From the NCBI GenBank assembly GCA_030248215.1, contig JASANG010002029.1:124001-188000 (forward strand): a stretch of 64,000 nt of DNA. Direction: 5' to 3'. Below, one piece after another: positions 35,401-42,837 of the stretch. A program made the position numbers and the translations under genes. The DNA is from Enoplolaimus lenunculus (taxonomy: Eukaryota; Nematoda; Enoplea; Enoplida; Thoracostomopsidae). Position 1 is the stretch's first letter, and each line of letters begins with the position of its first letter. The notes beneath the pieces were generated by a model. It was not told the origin of the DNA and ran no database searches. It saw only the letters and a program-made list of their open reading frames with translations.

Positions 35401-38400
35401 TACCACACTGCTACAATTAGCCGAAGCCTTCAACAAAATCGTTACCGTAGACGGGATTTCTATTTTTTGTGCCGGAATCATATGTAACACGTCCGGTTGC
35501 GCCGTGATACCTATGCTAAAATTAGCCATTATTCAATAAGTAAAATTAATGTCACGCATGAGCTAATATAGGTAAACGTTGTCTGTGGCTTGTTACCTAC
35601 AATTCTATGTGGGTAAAGAATCACAATTTTTTACCAGCGGGTATATCCACGTCAAAAATCTATTACCCGACGTACGTTGATTCGCCGCGAGTCGCGCGCA
35701 ACTCTGTCCCAAACGCCTATTTATCACCGTTGACAACAAGAACGTCCCATGCTCTAACTGTTGTTCAGGACAGCGCAAACAACTGTTGGAATACAGACTG
35801 GGCTGTTTAGAGCACTACATATATATACTTACATATATATTGGCCATGTTATCTGGTTACAAGATAAACGCAGTGGCTGTTATTTTAGGGATATTTTTTA
35901 GTTCGCAAGGCATCTGGATATAGTTCCTCTTTAGTGTTTTTGAACAAAACGGTTTTTTATTTACAGCAACTTAGATGAGTGGGTGTTGTTTACACACTGT
36001 ATTAGTAACAACAGAATGGTTTGAAGGGCTCTGTGCAATATTTGCCGAGAAAGATGTGATTCACTGAGTGCGTTAGATGGCGTTATGCTTACATTGCTAC
36101 AATGTATATAAATGTCGGTGTCCATAATCCGAATCTGTAAGCTGTGGAAATGCTCAAAATAAGGGGCGGTATTCTCAATTGCGCGTGGCACGAGCACCTA
36201 TTGTCAGTTACTAGTAATCGTCAAACAAGCTCCTGGTGATAAGCTGAGTATCAGTTTAATCCAAAAATTCAGTTCAAATTGAGAACCAATCATAATTTAG
36301 TTGAAAAGTTAGAACCAATCATAATTTAGTTGAAAAGTTAGACGACCCATGACCAGCTGGTAGTGGGTGTGGGGGGTGACACACATTTGAGAATACTGTA
36401 AAATATTTGAATAATCATATGCATCTTATTGAAAATTGCATATATCATACAGTATGTGATTTTTCAAGCGATGCCAGCGTAAAATCAGACATAGGAGTTG
36501 TGTATTTTGAAAATGGTGTAGGCTGATAAAATGCTGATTGAGACTGTCAATAAGATGTATATCATGAAAAATTGGAAATAAGCTTAATGTATTTCGGGTG
36601 GAAATACCATTGCTTCCAACACAATGTAAAGCCTACTACACCACACCCAGTGTTGAGAAATGTGTTCTATTATGTTTATCTGCGTGGGAGAACTTATGTT
36701 GATGCACGCGACTATACATAGTGTGCTCGAAGGTTGCAGGAATCATTAAGTCAGTTTCTATAATCCATTGGTGTAAAATATGCCCTTGAATTAATAAACC
36801 GTTATAACTGCGTAAACGAAGATGCTGCAGTTATATCAGTGATTCGTTGTGTAGAATCACACATAACAACGTTAGAAATAAGTCGAGTTTTCAGATTGCT
36901 TACTTTTGATGGTGTATTGTTTCAGATTGGCCTTTTCAGTCAAATCGATTTGATTCATGTGCCCGGCCTGGTTCGCTTACTCAGGGACGGTGAAACGTTG
37001 CACGATTTGCAGCGCCTATCGCCAGAGCAAATGCTCATCAGATGGGTGAATTATCAACTGGAACAGGTATTTATTTATTACTGTTTTGTTGTGTTGCTTT
37101 TTTTGGCCTTTGTAGTTTGCTTTTGTAAGTGTACTAAACGTTTATTGGGACTAGAAACGGTATTCTCTAATGTGTAAATTTAGCGCGTTTTTCGCATTTG
37201 ATTTGCCTTTCTTCTATGCGTATTTATATCTTCGATTGCAAGGGTTCGTGAGTTTAAAACCCATAATTAACTGGCGAAAGGTGCCGCACACATTTGAGAA
37301 TACGGGTGTAGGCTTTACTATACGCCTCGAAATTGCTTGTTTCAACACTAAACGTGCGTCTTTGCTAGTTCTCTCAGTTGGGCAGGAGTGTGATGAATAT
37401 TAACTGAGAGTCAAAGTCAACACTAAGATCTTAGTATAACACAATGTATTTGTTTCAGGCGAACTGTGACCGTCGACTTGCAAATTTCACTACTGACATC
37501 ACAGACTCGGTCATTTATACGCATCTTGTCAAACAGATTGCGCCTCCTGAAGTCAATGTCACACTCAGTCCGTTAAACGAGGTAAAAGTTTAGAAGTTTT
37601 ACTCTTTTGCTTTTTTGAACAGGTAATACTTTCAGCCGGGGGTATGGCGAATCTAGTTGGGGGCTTTTGCTGATGGGAACAGCTACCTCCTAGTAACGAA
37701 CCACCAATATCTCTGACACATTTTGCCAAAAATCCGGCGTTCAGAGCTTGAACTAACCTGCTGACTAATAATAATTTTGTTCCGAATAAAACTGTTCAAA
37801 AGTGATTTGGTAGCTAATATTGTTTCTGGCTGGGTTTATCTAAAAGCATCTTTTAAAGCGTTGAATCAATCTGCCTTTAATTCGATTTTACTGAATCATT
37901 CATAAAGTTTTCGTAGTTTACGTATAACTTTTCAATTCTTATGTTTTTGTGTGGTGCACATGTGGCTACGTTACATAATTCAGGAATTAAACAGCTTTTT
38001 TTGATACGTTTTGTGCAGTGTTTACATATCTGCTATGCAGGTTGAAATCAGGGGCGTAGCAAATTTTTTTGAAAGGCTGTACGTTCTGTAAAATTTCGAA
38101 GTCGAGTTCTTGTGTTGGCAACTTAAAAACAAGTTTGTAAAAACCCATGCAAAAAATGAGAAATAGGTTTTGGTGTCTAAAACACCGCTGGCAACGCAAT
38201 TGATTGGAATATATGTGAAAACAAAACGCTGCTAGCTAGTTTATTAAATTTGGGTTAAGTTATGGATATTTAACCAATTTGCTTAGTATAGAAGTGAACC
38301 GGCAGTAAAAATAAGTTGACTGTTTTGAGTGCAAAGTTTGTCAGACTGCAGTTTGGTTCCATTTCTCGACAGATTTGATTGCAAAATCTGGTCTATAATT

Positions 38401-41400
38401 ATTTCTAGCGCGATGGTCTTCGCCGTGCACATTTGATGCTCAATGAAGCCGATAAACTCAATTGTCGTTCGTTTGTCACTCCTCATGACGTTGTTAACGG
38501 TGTGTACAAATTGAACTTGGCGTTTGTAGCGAATTTGTTCAATACTTGGCCAAATTTGGATCCACCTCGAGAAGACGAAGACATGGGTAATTGAATGAGT
38601 GATGAGGTTAAGGGTTGGGCTGAGTTCTGTGTTCATATTCTCAATGGATGCAGCATCTTTCACTTGATGACAATAGGCGAGTGATGAGGTTAAGGGTAGG
38701 GCTGAGTTCTGTGTTCATATTCTCAATGGATGCAGCATCTTTCACTTGATGACAATAGGCCTTGTAAATTTCGAACTAGCAAAATGGAGAGGTTAAAAAT
38801 TTGGCACCGAGTTTGAGATTTTGTAATTCTTTCAGTTCACTTGTGTGAAAACTTATTACTTACTGGTAACATGTTTTACATAGATTTTAGAATACTTAGT
38901 AGGTATGTTAATGGCAGCAGGGTGCTGAATACCTATTTTTTCTATAGTGAAACAGGGTAGTTTTTTACAACTCACAGATGGGTTATATTGTGGCATTTTG
39001 TAGCTTGGGGGGTTGTTGGGTTTTCCGCTGCTCGGTCCTGTTCCTTCACTCGGTTAAATCCCTGCTCGAATAATCTCCACATATTGAACTCCTTCCCCGC
39101 TTCAAACATTCTTCCTGGTTTGAAATGACACTTATAAGGCCGAAAACACAATAAACATGAGGTAGCGTTACGTCTAACCTTAACAAAGCTGTGGGAATTC
39201 CAAACACGATGCACATTGTGTTTTAGGTGATTTGGAGGATATAGAAGAAGAGACGCGAGAAGAAAAAACGTATCGCAATTGGATGAACTCAATGGGCGTT
39301 AAGCCGTTTGTCAACTGGCTGTATTCTGATCTCTGTAACGGTGTGATTATATTTCAAGTAAGTGACTGAAATTAATGTTTAAACGCAGAAAAATAGTGTC
39401 TTGCTGTAAACATATAACTGCTAGGCGTATATATTTGGAATCATACTGTAGATATACCCATTCTCAAAATTTCAAGAAGTACATGCACTGGAATATAGGC
39501 CGTTTTAGCATGCTTTAGGATAACATGATGGATTTTAAAGGTTAAAAAATTTTCGGTGGCTACGCTCGCTTGAAAATAGTTTACTTGAATTTTATACTCT
39601 CTTGCCTGGCTACGCGTCTGAATCATTCATTCAAGGTTTCTGTAAGATATTGAACGCTGAGCTTCATGTGTTTTGACTTTAAAAATTTCGGTCCTTTATT
39701 TTAATGGCTCAATTGATATTCCGTATGATATTCCATAGTTATTATAAGTGCTAAGCGTTTGTTTAGCTTCGGACGCCTGCGGGTGGCATTATGCTATATA
39801 ACGGTTTTAATGCCATTCAGTTTAGCCTAATGTCGTCGGACACGCTGCGGAATCGTACATCTGTCTTACGGTACCGGACGGCATCGCATAAAAATAAATT
39901 TGAAAATAAAAAATCTTAGACTTACCGTTAAAGTTGTGTTCTGGTTCGTGTAATCTACTTTTCGAATCCGGATACGTTTGTTTTTAAATGTTGCAAGTTT
40001 TAAATTAATTGCATTCAGATCCGGCTGGGTCCGGGTATTTCAGTTCTTTCGCATATTTATTTTTAAATATTGAACTTTACTTGTTGCGCCACACGAGAAG
40101 TATAACGTCACTCTAACAGTAGATATTATTATTATTATCATTATTATTATGATTATTATTATATTATTTACGGCTATAAGACAGCGTCACCCTTAGTTGA
40201 TGTTATTATTATTCTAATATTTACAGCTATATGACATTATTCAACCGTCAGTGGTGGATTGGAAACGCGTTGTACAAAAGTTTAAAAAGATGCGTGCAAT
40301 GATGGAACAAATTGAAAATTGCAATTACGCAATTGAACTTGGCAAACAGTTGCGCTTTTCGTTGGTCGGTGTGCAAGGCAAAGATATTTATGACGGCAAT
40401 CGAACCCTGACGCTTGGTAAGAAAATTAATGTTGAACTATTTTTAGGTGTGGTTTCAGAATTGCTACTTTCAATGGCGGATTCAGGGAGGATTGGGCGTA
40501 CATTTTAGCGCCGTTTCTGTCGTCATTCTAAAATTTTTGCATTGCACATTGGTTATCCGAAGATCATAATGCATTTTCTAGTAAAGTACATTACTGAAAT
40601 ATTTCGAAAGTGTGTCGAAGTTATTTTAAAAATGTTAACTGCGACGTGGACCTAACCAGGATTTCGGAAGAAAAGGTTACGTTGTATCAAAATTTCGAAG
40701 GGGAACCCACTGGAGAAAAAATCACAAAGGGAGGCATGACCGCTAACCCCACTCTTGGTTACGTTTCTGCTATTCGATCCCGTGCTTTATTTACATACTT
40801 GCGATTAATATTTTTGTTTTCAGCATTGATTTGGCAGTTAATGCGCGCATACACACTGACTGTTCTTGCTTCGTGCACAAAATCAGGAAATCTGGCAGCG
40901 GACAAAGAAATTGTCGAATGGGCTAATAATAAGGTAAGTTTTGGAATATTTGAATTGATTAATTTTTTACTTCTAGGAATCGCGATCATACTTCACTTTC
41001 ATTAAATATGATTTTATAACTGTTGTTTTTAATGTATATTGAAATGAGTTTAGTCACATCTTGACAATGTTAAATATTGTGCAACTACATTGCGTTGTGT
41101 TACTGTTTGCTTTATTTATGCATATGTATTAAAATGTGTAAAGCCCTAGTTCACATGTGTGAATAACCGTGCCAGTTCGCTGAGTTTATTGCTGTCGCTC
41201 TTACATTGGCTGATGAAAAATGCAAGTTTTGCGTGCAATTTTCAGCTGCAAGTTCCCGTAGCAAAAACTTGCATGTGTGAGCTTAACAATACTTAAATTT
41301 CTGAAACCCTATTTTAACATAATGTTAGTTAAAAGCTGGTTTAACTGAAATAAACACTTAAGTCATTGTACTTTTTGAGCTGTTGCAGACTCATAATTCT

Positions 41401-42837
41401 AATATATTATCCTCGGAATAGTTAGGATTGAAGATCAAAGGTACCTGCTTGATATAACGTAAAATTATACGTGTTTTGTGTCCCATTGGCAGCTCTTTGA
41501 TTTTTTTGTAAAAAGTTAAGTTTTTACCTAAGTCTACTGATATTATTTTTAAGATTCTAACGGAGAATTCATACAAAAAATTTTCGTGTTTTCGTTACCA
41601 TTGGCACAAAATTTGCATTTTTAGCTTTGTACAAAAAGTTAAGTTTATTTACGAGTCGTTGACTCTTGAAAATAGTTTAACAAAGCTTAATTAAATACTT
41701 AAGATTTACGATATCCCGCAATACTACATTTTAGCTTTCGTCTGCTGGAAAGACGACGTCAATACGCAACTTTCAAGATCAGTCAATCAGCAGTGGTCGT
41801 ATAGTGATTGATCTGGTGGACGCGATACAACCTGGAATAGTGGACTGGTCAATTGTGAATGACGGTTACTCGGATGAGGTTAGCGGGCCCATGTAATTTT
41901 TTGCGAAATTATGATACCCCCTATCGCCTGTTTTTGGTTTGGTTGGACAACATTTATTCACGAGTGAGAGGAGTGCCGCCTGACGATGACAGACATCGTA
42001 GCCTACTTAATACTAATCGATGGTCTTTGGCATTGTGATTGTTTTTCGTACAGTTATTGGGAAGCTTCAATGAGCTTACTCATAGTAAATTGTCACGCCC
42101 GAGACTCGGCGTAAATCATAATCAGCCAAAATTTTTTGCCGCCTTTTCTGAAATCCTAAACTGCAACTGAGCCAAGATTTGTATTGTATAGAACGGCTAG
42201 TTTTGCTGATAAGCATAAATTTTGTTTCATATCGTTATTATAATAATTAGTTCACCCGCGGGCGTAAATCGTATGATCGTTCACTATTGAGCAGTGTGTA
42301 GCTCATATCACTAGTTTGATAGGTTCTGTAGCATAAGTTTAGTACATAACTTGCATTGAATCGACCCTAATGCTGTGCGGAATATTACGAATAGTTTATG
42401 GAAAATAGACGCGCTGGTGGTCCCACAATTTTACGGGGATGGGCATTTATGTTTGTTTTTGTACCTCGGGTATGAATTTTTTAATTTTAGCATTTCTCTT
42501 CTTAAAATTACCTGTATCAAAAACACTTCTGGTGTGAACTACCGCCCCCATACCATTTTCTTTTTATGACCACCCTTGAGTAGTGCTATTCATAGTTGAG
42601 AGTACGACCGTTTGATCTTAAATAATATTTCAGCAAAAACTCGACAATGCAAAGTATGCTATATCGTTGGCACGTAAAATTGGCGCCAAAGTCTACGCGC
42701 TGCCCGAAGACATTGTGGAAGTGAAGCCGAAAATGGTCATGACAGTGTTTGCGTGTTTAATGGCACGCGATTATATGCCAAACTTGGGCGCTGAAACCCC
42801 CAAGCCAATTGCCCCTTTGTTGAGTGCTGATGATTGA
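14320..42837 (+). CDS. PLS3: Plastin/fimbrin actin-bundling protein, complete (13 exons, 642 aa)
   Basis: Thirteen exons join in frame with consistent phases: 14320-14403, 14548-14700, 15446-15612, 16072-16167, 31550-31757, 36926-37066, 37459-37581, 38409-38586, 39227-39357, 40227-40416, 40824-40933, 41735-41878 and 42634-42837. Plastins crosslink actin filaments into tight bundles through two tandem actin-binding domains (four CH domains) and are tuned by Ca2+ through N-terminal EF-hands. Here EF-hand 1 has a good loop ([12 protein letters not shown], residues 30-41), but EF-hand 2 (residues about 65-76) lacks its acidic ligands. CH1-CH4 span roughly 124-236, 264-375, 395-505 and 520-625. 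Signature blocks include [53 protein letters not shown] and [19 protein letters not shown]. The length (642 against about 630 in human) reflects a short C-terminal extension. One invertebrate plastin would correspond to all three vertebrate PLS genes, so the symbol is approximate. Confidence 0.97.
14548..14700 (+). CDS. PLS3: Plastin exon 2, EF-hand pair
   Basis: Fifty-one codons from [20 protein letters not shown] to LTFDEFNN, acceptor TTTAAG, donor GTAAGA. The first loop has Asp/Asn/Asp ligands and the terminal Glu. The second loop reads [12 protein letters not shown], without ligands at positions 1, 3 and 5. Confidence 0.95.
15446..15612 (+). CDS. PLS3: Plastin exon 3, linker into CH1
   Basis: [17 protein letters not shown] to AFSDWINT, acceptor TTTTAG, donor AC|GTAAGC (phase 2). 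It matches the human KSSDIAKTFRKAI linker and the FVNWIN start of CH1. Confidence 0.95.
15769..16023. repeat. Imperfect direct duplication in plastin intron 3
   Basis: Units at about 15769-15870 and 15920-16023 share CATGTGAGT, GTTTAATGTTA/GTTTAACGTTA, GCCAAA(C/T)CAAGTG and GATGG(A/G)GCGTTATGCA. The period is about 151 bp. Confidence 0.65.
16072..16167 (+). CDS. PLS3: Plastin exon 4, CH1
   Basis: [20 protein letters not shown] to NDGIILC, acceptor TTGCAG, donor TG|GTAAGT. GDGIVLCKMINL of human CH1 is cut at the same Cys codon. It is followed by the 15.4-kb intron 4. Confidence 0.93.
17054..17400. mobile_element. hAT-like MITE, family A
   Basis: Left end TAGAGTGCAACCGGATGTCC; the right end is an inverse CAGGGTTGAC-like terminus. 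It is flanked by a perfect 8-bp duplication, ACTTAAAC at 17046-17053 and 17401-17408. CCGGAT and TCCGGC hexamers are repeated at both ends. Confidence 0.85.
20391..20429. repeat. ACT/ACG trinucleotide microsatellite
   Basis: ACT units, then ACG units, then ACT units again. Confidence 0.95.
22386..22399. repeat. Poly-G homopolymer
   Basis: Fourteen G in a row with further G-runs nearby (22354-22358, 22470-22475). It could form a G-quadruplex, and its length may be unreliable in sequencing. Confidence 0.9.
23624..23695 (-). other. tRNA-like A-box/B-box fragment (possible SINE head)
   Basis: On the minus strand TGGTGCAGTTGTAGAGTG resembles a pol III A box and GAGTTCGATCC a B box, spaced as in a tRNA. 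The acceptor stem and T stem do not pair, so it is not a working tRNA gene. It may be a tRNA-derived SINE head, a tRNA pseudogene or chance. Confidence 0.35.
24445..24521. repeat. TTAGGC-like hexamer cluster with an internal direct repeat
   Basis: A block CAGCCTAATTCTCAGGCTTA followed by GGCTCAG occurs twice in tandem (period about 31). It is rich in GGCTTA/GCCTAA hexamers, as in family E MITEs. Confidence 0.65.
26080..26476. mobile_element. hAT-like MITE, family A
   Basis: Begins CAGGGTGCAATCGGAAATCC and ends with the inverse CAAGGTGCAAAGCGGA. Flanks AGGAAACA (26072-26079) and ACGAAAGA (26477-26484) agree at 6 of 8. Repeated ATTCCG hexamers at both ends. Confidence 0.78.
26928..26981. mobile_element. 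54-bp family A micro-MITE
   Basis: CAGGGTGCAACCGGAATTCC at the left, its inverse at the right, and almost nothing between. It is flanked by a perfect 8-bp duplication, GCTGTAGT at 26920-26927 and 26982-26989. Confidence 0.9.
27569..27740. repeat. 86-bp tandem duplication
   Basis: Two adjacent 86-bp copies (27569-27654, 27655-27740) with a few differences. Each contains GTGGATCGCA(T/A)AAGAGGGGTA. Confidence 0.95.
27876..28034. mobile_element. Probable family E MITE
   Basis: GGCCCACGTTTAGATAAAGG at the left, TGTAACGGCC and a weak inverse end at the right, with GGCTTA hexamers inside. No clear target duplication. Confidence 0.45.
28049..28190. mobile_element. Family A MITE fragment (left end only)
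   Basis: Begins CAGGGTGCAACTGGAATATT and continues with TCCGGGTCCGG repeats. No right terminus was found. Confidence 0.45.
30275..30603. mobile_element. hAT-like MITE, family A (GGAGCC subfamily)
   Basis: CAGGGTGCAAACGGAGG at the left, inverse CAGGGTACAACGAGG at the right, CCGGAGCCGGAGG repeats near the right end. No convincing target duplication. Confidence 0.7.
30671..30749. mobile_element. 79-bp family A micro-MITE
   Basis: CAGGGTGCAACCGGATACC and its inverse (CAGGATGCAACCGGATACCC) enclose only about 40 bp. The flanks share only the first bases, so the duplication is decayed or absent. Confidence 0.75.
30958..31349 (+). mobile_element. hAT-like MITE, family B
   Basis: Begins TAGGGATGTGCCGATTAATC and ends with an inverse TAGGCATGTGCCGCT. 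Perfect 8-bp duplication ATATCCGG at 30950-30957 and 31350-31357. ATCGGC hexamers are repeated at both ends. Confidence 0.9.
31550..31757 (+). CDS. PLS3: Plastin exon 5, CH1 core
   Basis: [20 protein letters not shown] to LLWQIIR, acceptor TTTCAG, donor AGG|GTAACT. This is the most conserved CH1 segment, with [20 protein letters not shown] and [14 protein letters not shown]. Confidence 0.97.
34006..34773. mobile_element. hAT-like MITE, family C, interrupted by a family A copy
   Basis: The right end is the inverse of CAGGGTGTCAACAAAGGTTC; the left end is CAGAGTAGCACCGAATCC. Perfect 8-bp duplication GTCTATAC at 33998-34005 and 34774-34781, seen only when the inner insertion (34383-34767) is recognised. 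Subterminal GGATTC/GAATCC hexamers are repeated. Confidence 0.82.
34383..34767. mobile_element. hAT-like MITE, family A, nested in family C
   Basis: CAGGGTGCAACCGGAATTCC and its inverse, with (TTCCGG)n arrays at both ends. Perfect duplication ACCCTGGT at 34375-34382 and 34768-34775. That target consists of the last six bases of the family C element plus two bases of its flank. Confidence 0.92.
34782..36925. other. Second part of plastin intron 5
   Basis: Two open stretches (35179-35487 and 35607-35810, plus strand) have no recognisable domain and no supporting splice context, so they are left uncalled. The inverted GTGGGTGTGG (36362) and CCACACCCAG (36641) may bound a short element. Nothing else was recognised. 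Confidence 0.5.
36282..36339. repeat. 29-bp perfect tandem duplication
   Basis: AGAACCAATCATAATTTAGT plus nine further bases, twice in a row without a mismatch. Confidence 0.95.
36926..37066 (+). CDS. PLS3: Plastin exon 6, CH1-CH2 junction
   Basis: [20 protein letters not shown] to WVNYQLEQ, 47 codons, acceptor TTTCAG, donor CAG|GTATTT. It includes LLRDGETL and the [15 protein letters not shown] start of CH2. Confidence 0.96.
37459..37581 (+). CDS. PLS3: Plastin exon 7, CH2
   Basis: [20 protein letters not shown] to LSPLNE, 41 codons, phase 0 at both ends. It matches [23 protein letters not shown] of human plastin, followed by a shorter acidic loop. Confidence 0.95.
38409..38586 (+). CDS. 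PLS3: Plastin exon 8, end of CH2
   Basis: [20 protein letters not shown] to REDEDM plus one base, acceptor TTCTAG, donor G|GTAATT. Contains [20 protein letters not shown], the conserved CH2 tail. Confidence 0.96.
38597..38760. repeat. 82-bp tandem duplication just after the exon 8 donor
   Basis: Copies 38597-38678 and 38679-38760 differ at a single position (TTGGG against TAGGG), so the event is recent or the array is being homogenised. It begins 10 bp inside intron 8. Confidence 0.97.
39227..39357 (+). CDS. PLS3: Plastin exon 9, CH3 start
   Basis: [20 protein letters not shown] to GVIIFQ, acceptor TTTTAG, donor GTAAGT. Contains [20 protein letters not shown], the canonical opening of CH3. 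Confidence 0.96.
39755..39895. mobile_element. Possible relic of the GACGG-rich palindromic element (family F)
   Basis: Contains TTATGCTATATAACGG, GCGGAATCGTACATC and GGTACCGGACGGCATCGC, resembling a decayed copy of the element at 51444-51594. Confidence 0.3.
40125..40226. repeat. ATT microsatellite with a duplicated exon 10 acceptor
   Basis: ATT repeats are followed by ATTTACGGCTATAAGACAGC at about 40164-40183, a near copy of the true junction ATTTACAGCTATATGACATT at 40219-40238. Confidence 0.7.
40227..40416 (+). CDS. PLS3: Plastin exon 10, CH3
   Basis: [20 protein letters not shown] to NRTLTL plus one base, acceptor TTACAG, donor [27 protein letters not shown] is nearly identical to vertebrate plastins. 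Confidence 0.97.
40824..40933 (+). CDS. PLS3: Plastin exon 11, end of CH3 into CH4
   Basis: [20 protein letters not shown] to EWANNK, acceptor TTTCAG, donor AAG|GTAAGT. LVWQLMRRYTL is a fixed plastin motif. The CH3-CH4 linker is [14 protein letters not shown]. Confidence 0.96.
41735..41878 (+). CDS. PLS3: Plastin exon 12, CH4
   Basis: [20 protein letters not shown] to DGYSDE, 48 codons, acceptor TTTTAG, donor GAG|GTTAGC. It matches human [20 protein letters not shown] and VVDLIDAIQPG. Confidence 0.96.
42634..42837 (+). CDS. PLS3: Plastin exon 13, CH4 end and stop
   Basis: [20 protein letters not shown] to LSADD then TGA, acceptor TTTCAG. After [14 protein letters not shown] the protein runs about 18 residues beyond the usual plastin C-terminus, with a Pro-rich tail [18 protein letters not shown]. 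No AATAAA is seen in the first few hundred bases after the stop. Confidence 0.96.
   Translation, partial: QKLDNAKYAISLARKIGAKVYALPEDIVEVKPKMVMTVFACLMARDYMPNLGAETPKPIAPLLSADD

Noticed and set aside
35179-35810. Two plus-strand ORFs in plastin intron 5
   Set aside because: No domain, no splice partners, and exons 5 and 6 already join in frame with conserved sequence.
38283-38663. 126-codon minus-strand ORF
   Set aside because: It lies opposite plastin exon 8 and an 82-bp duplication; a shadow frame.
40934-41005. Extension of plastin exon 11 past its donor
   Set aside because: Conserved plastin sequence stops at ANNK, followed by GTAAGT; the next residues are hydrophobic intron translation.
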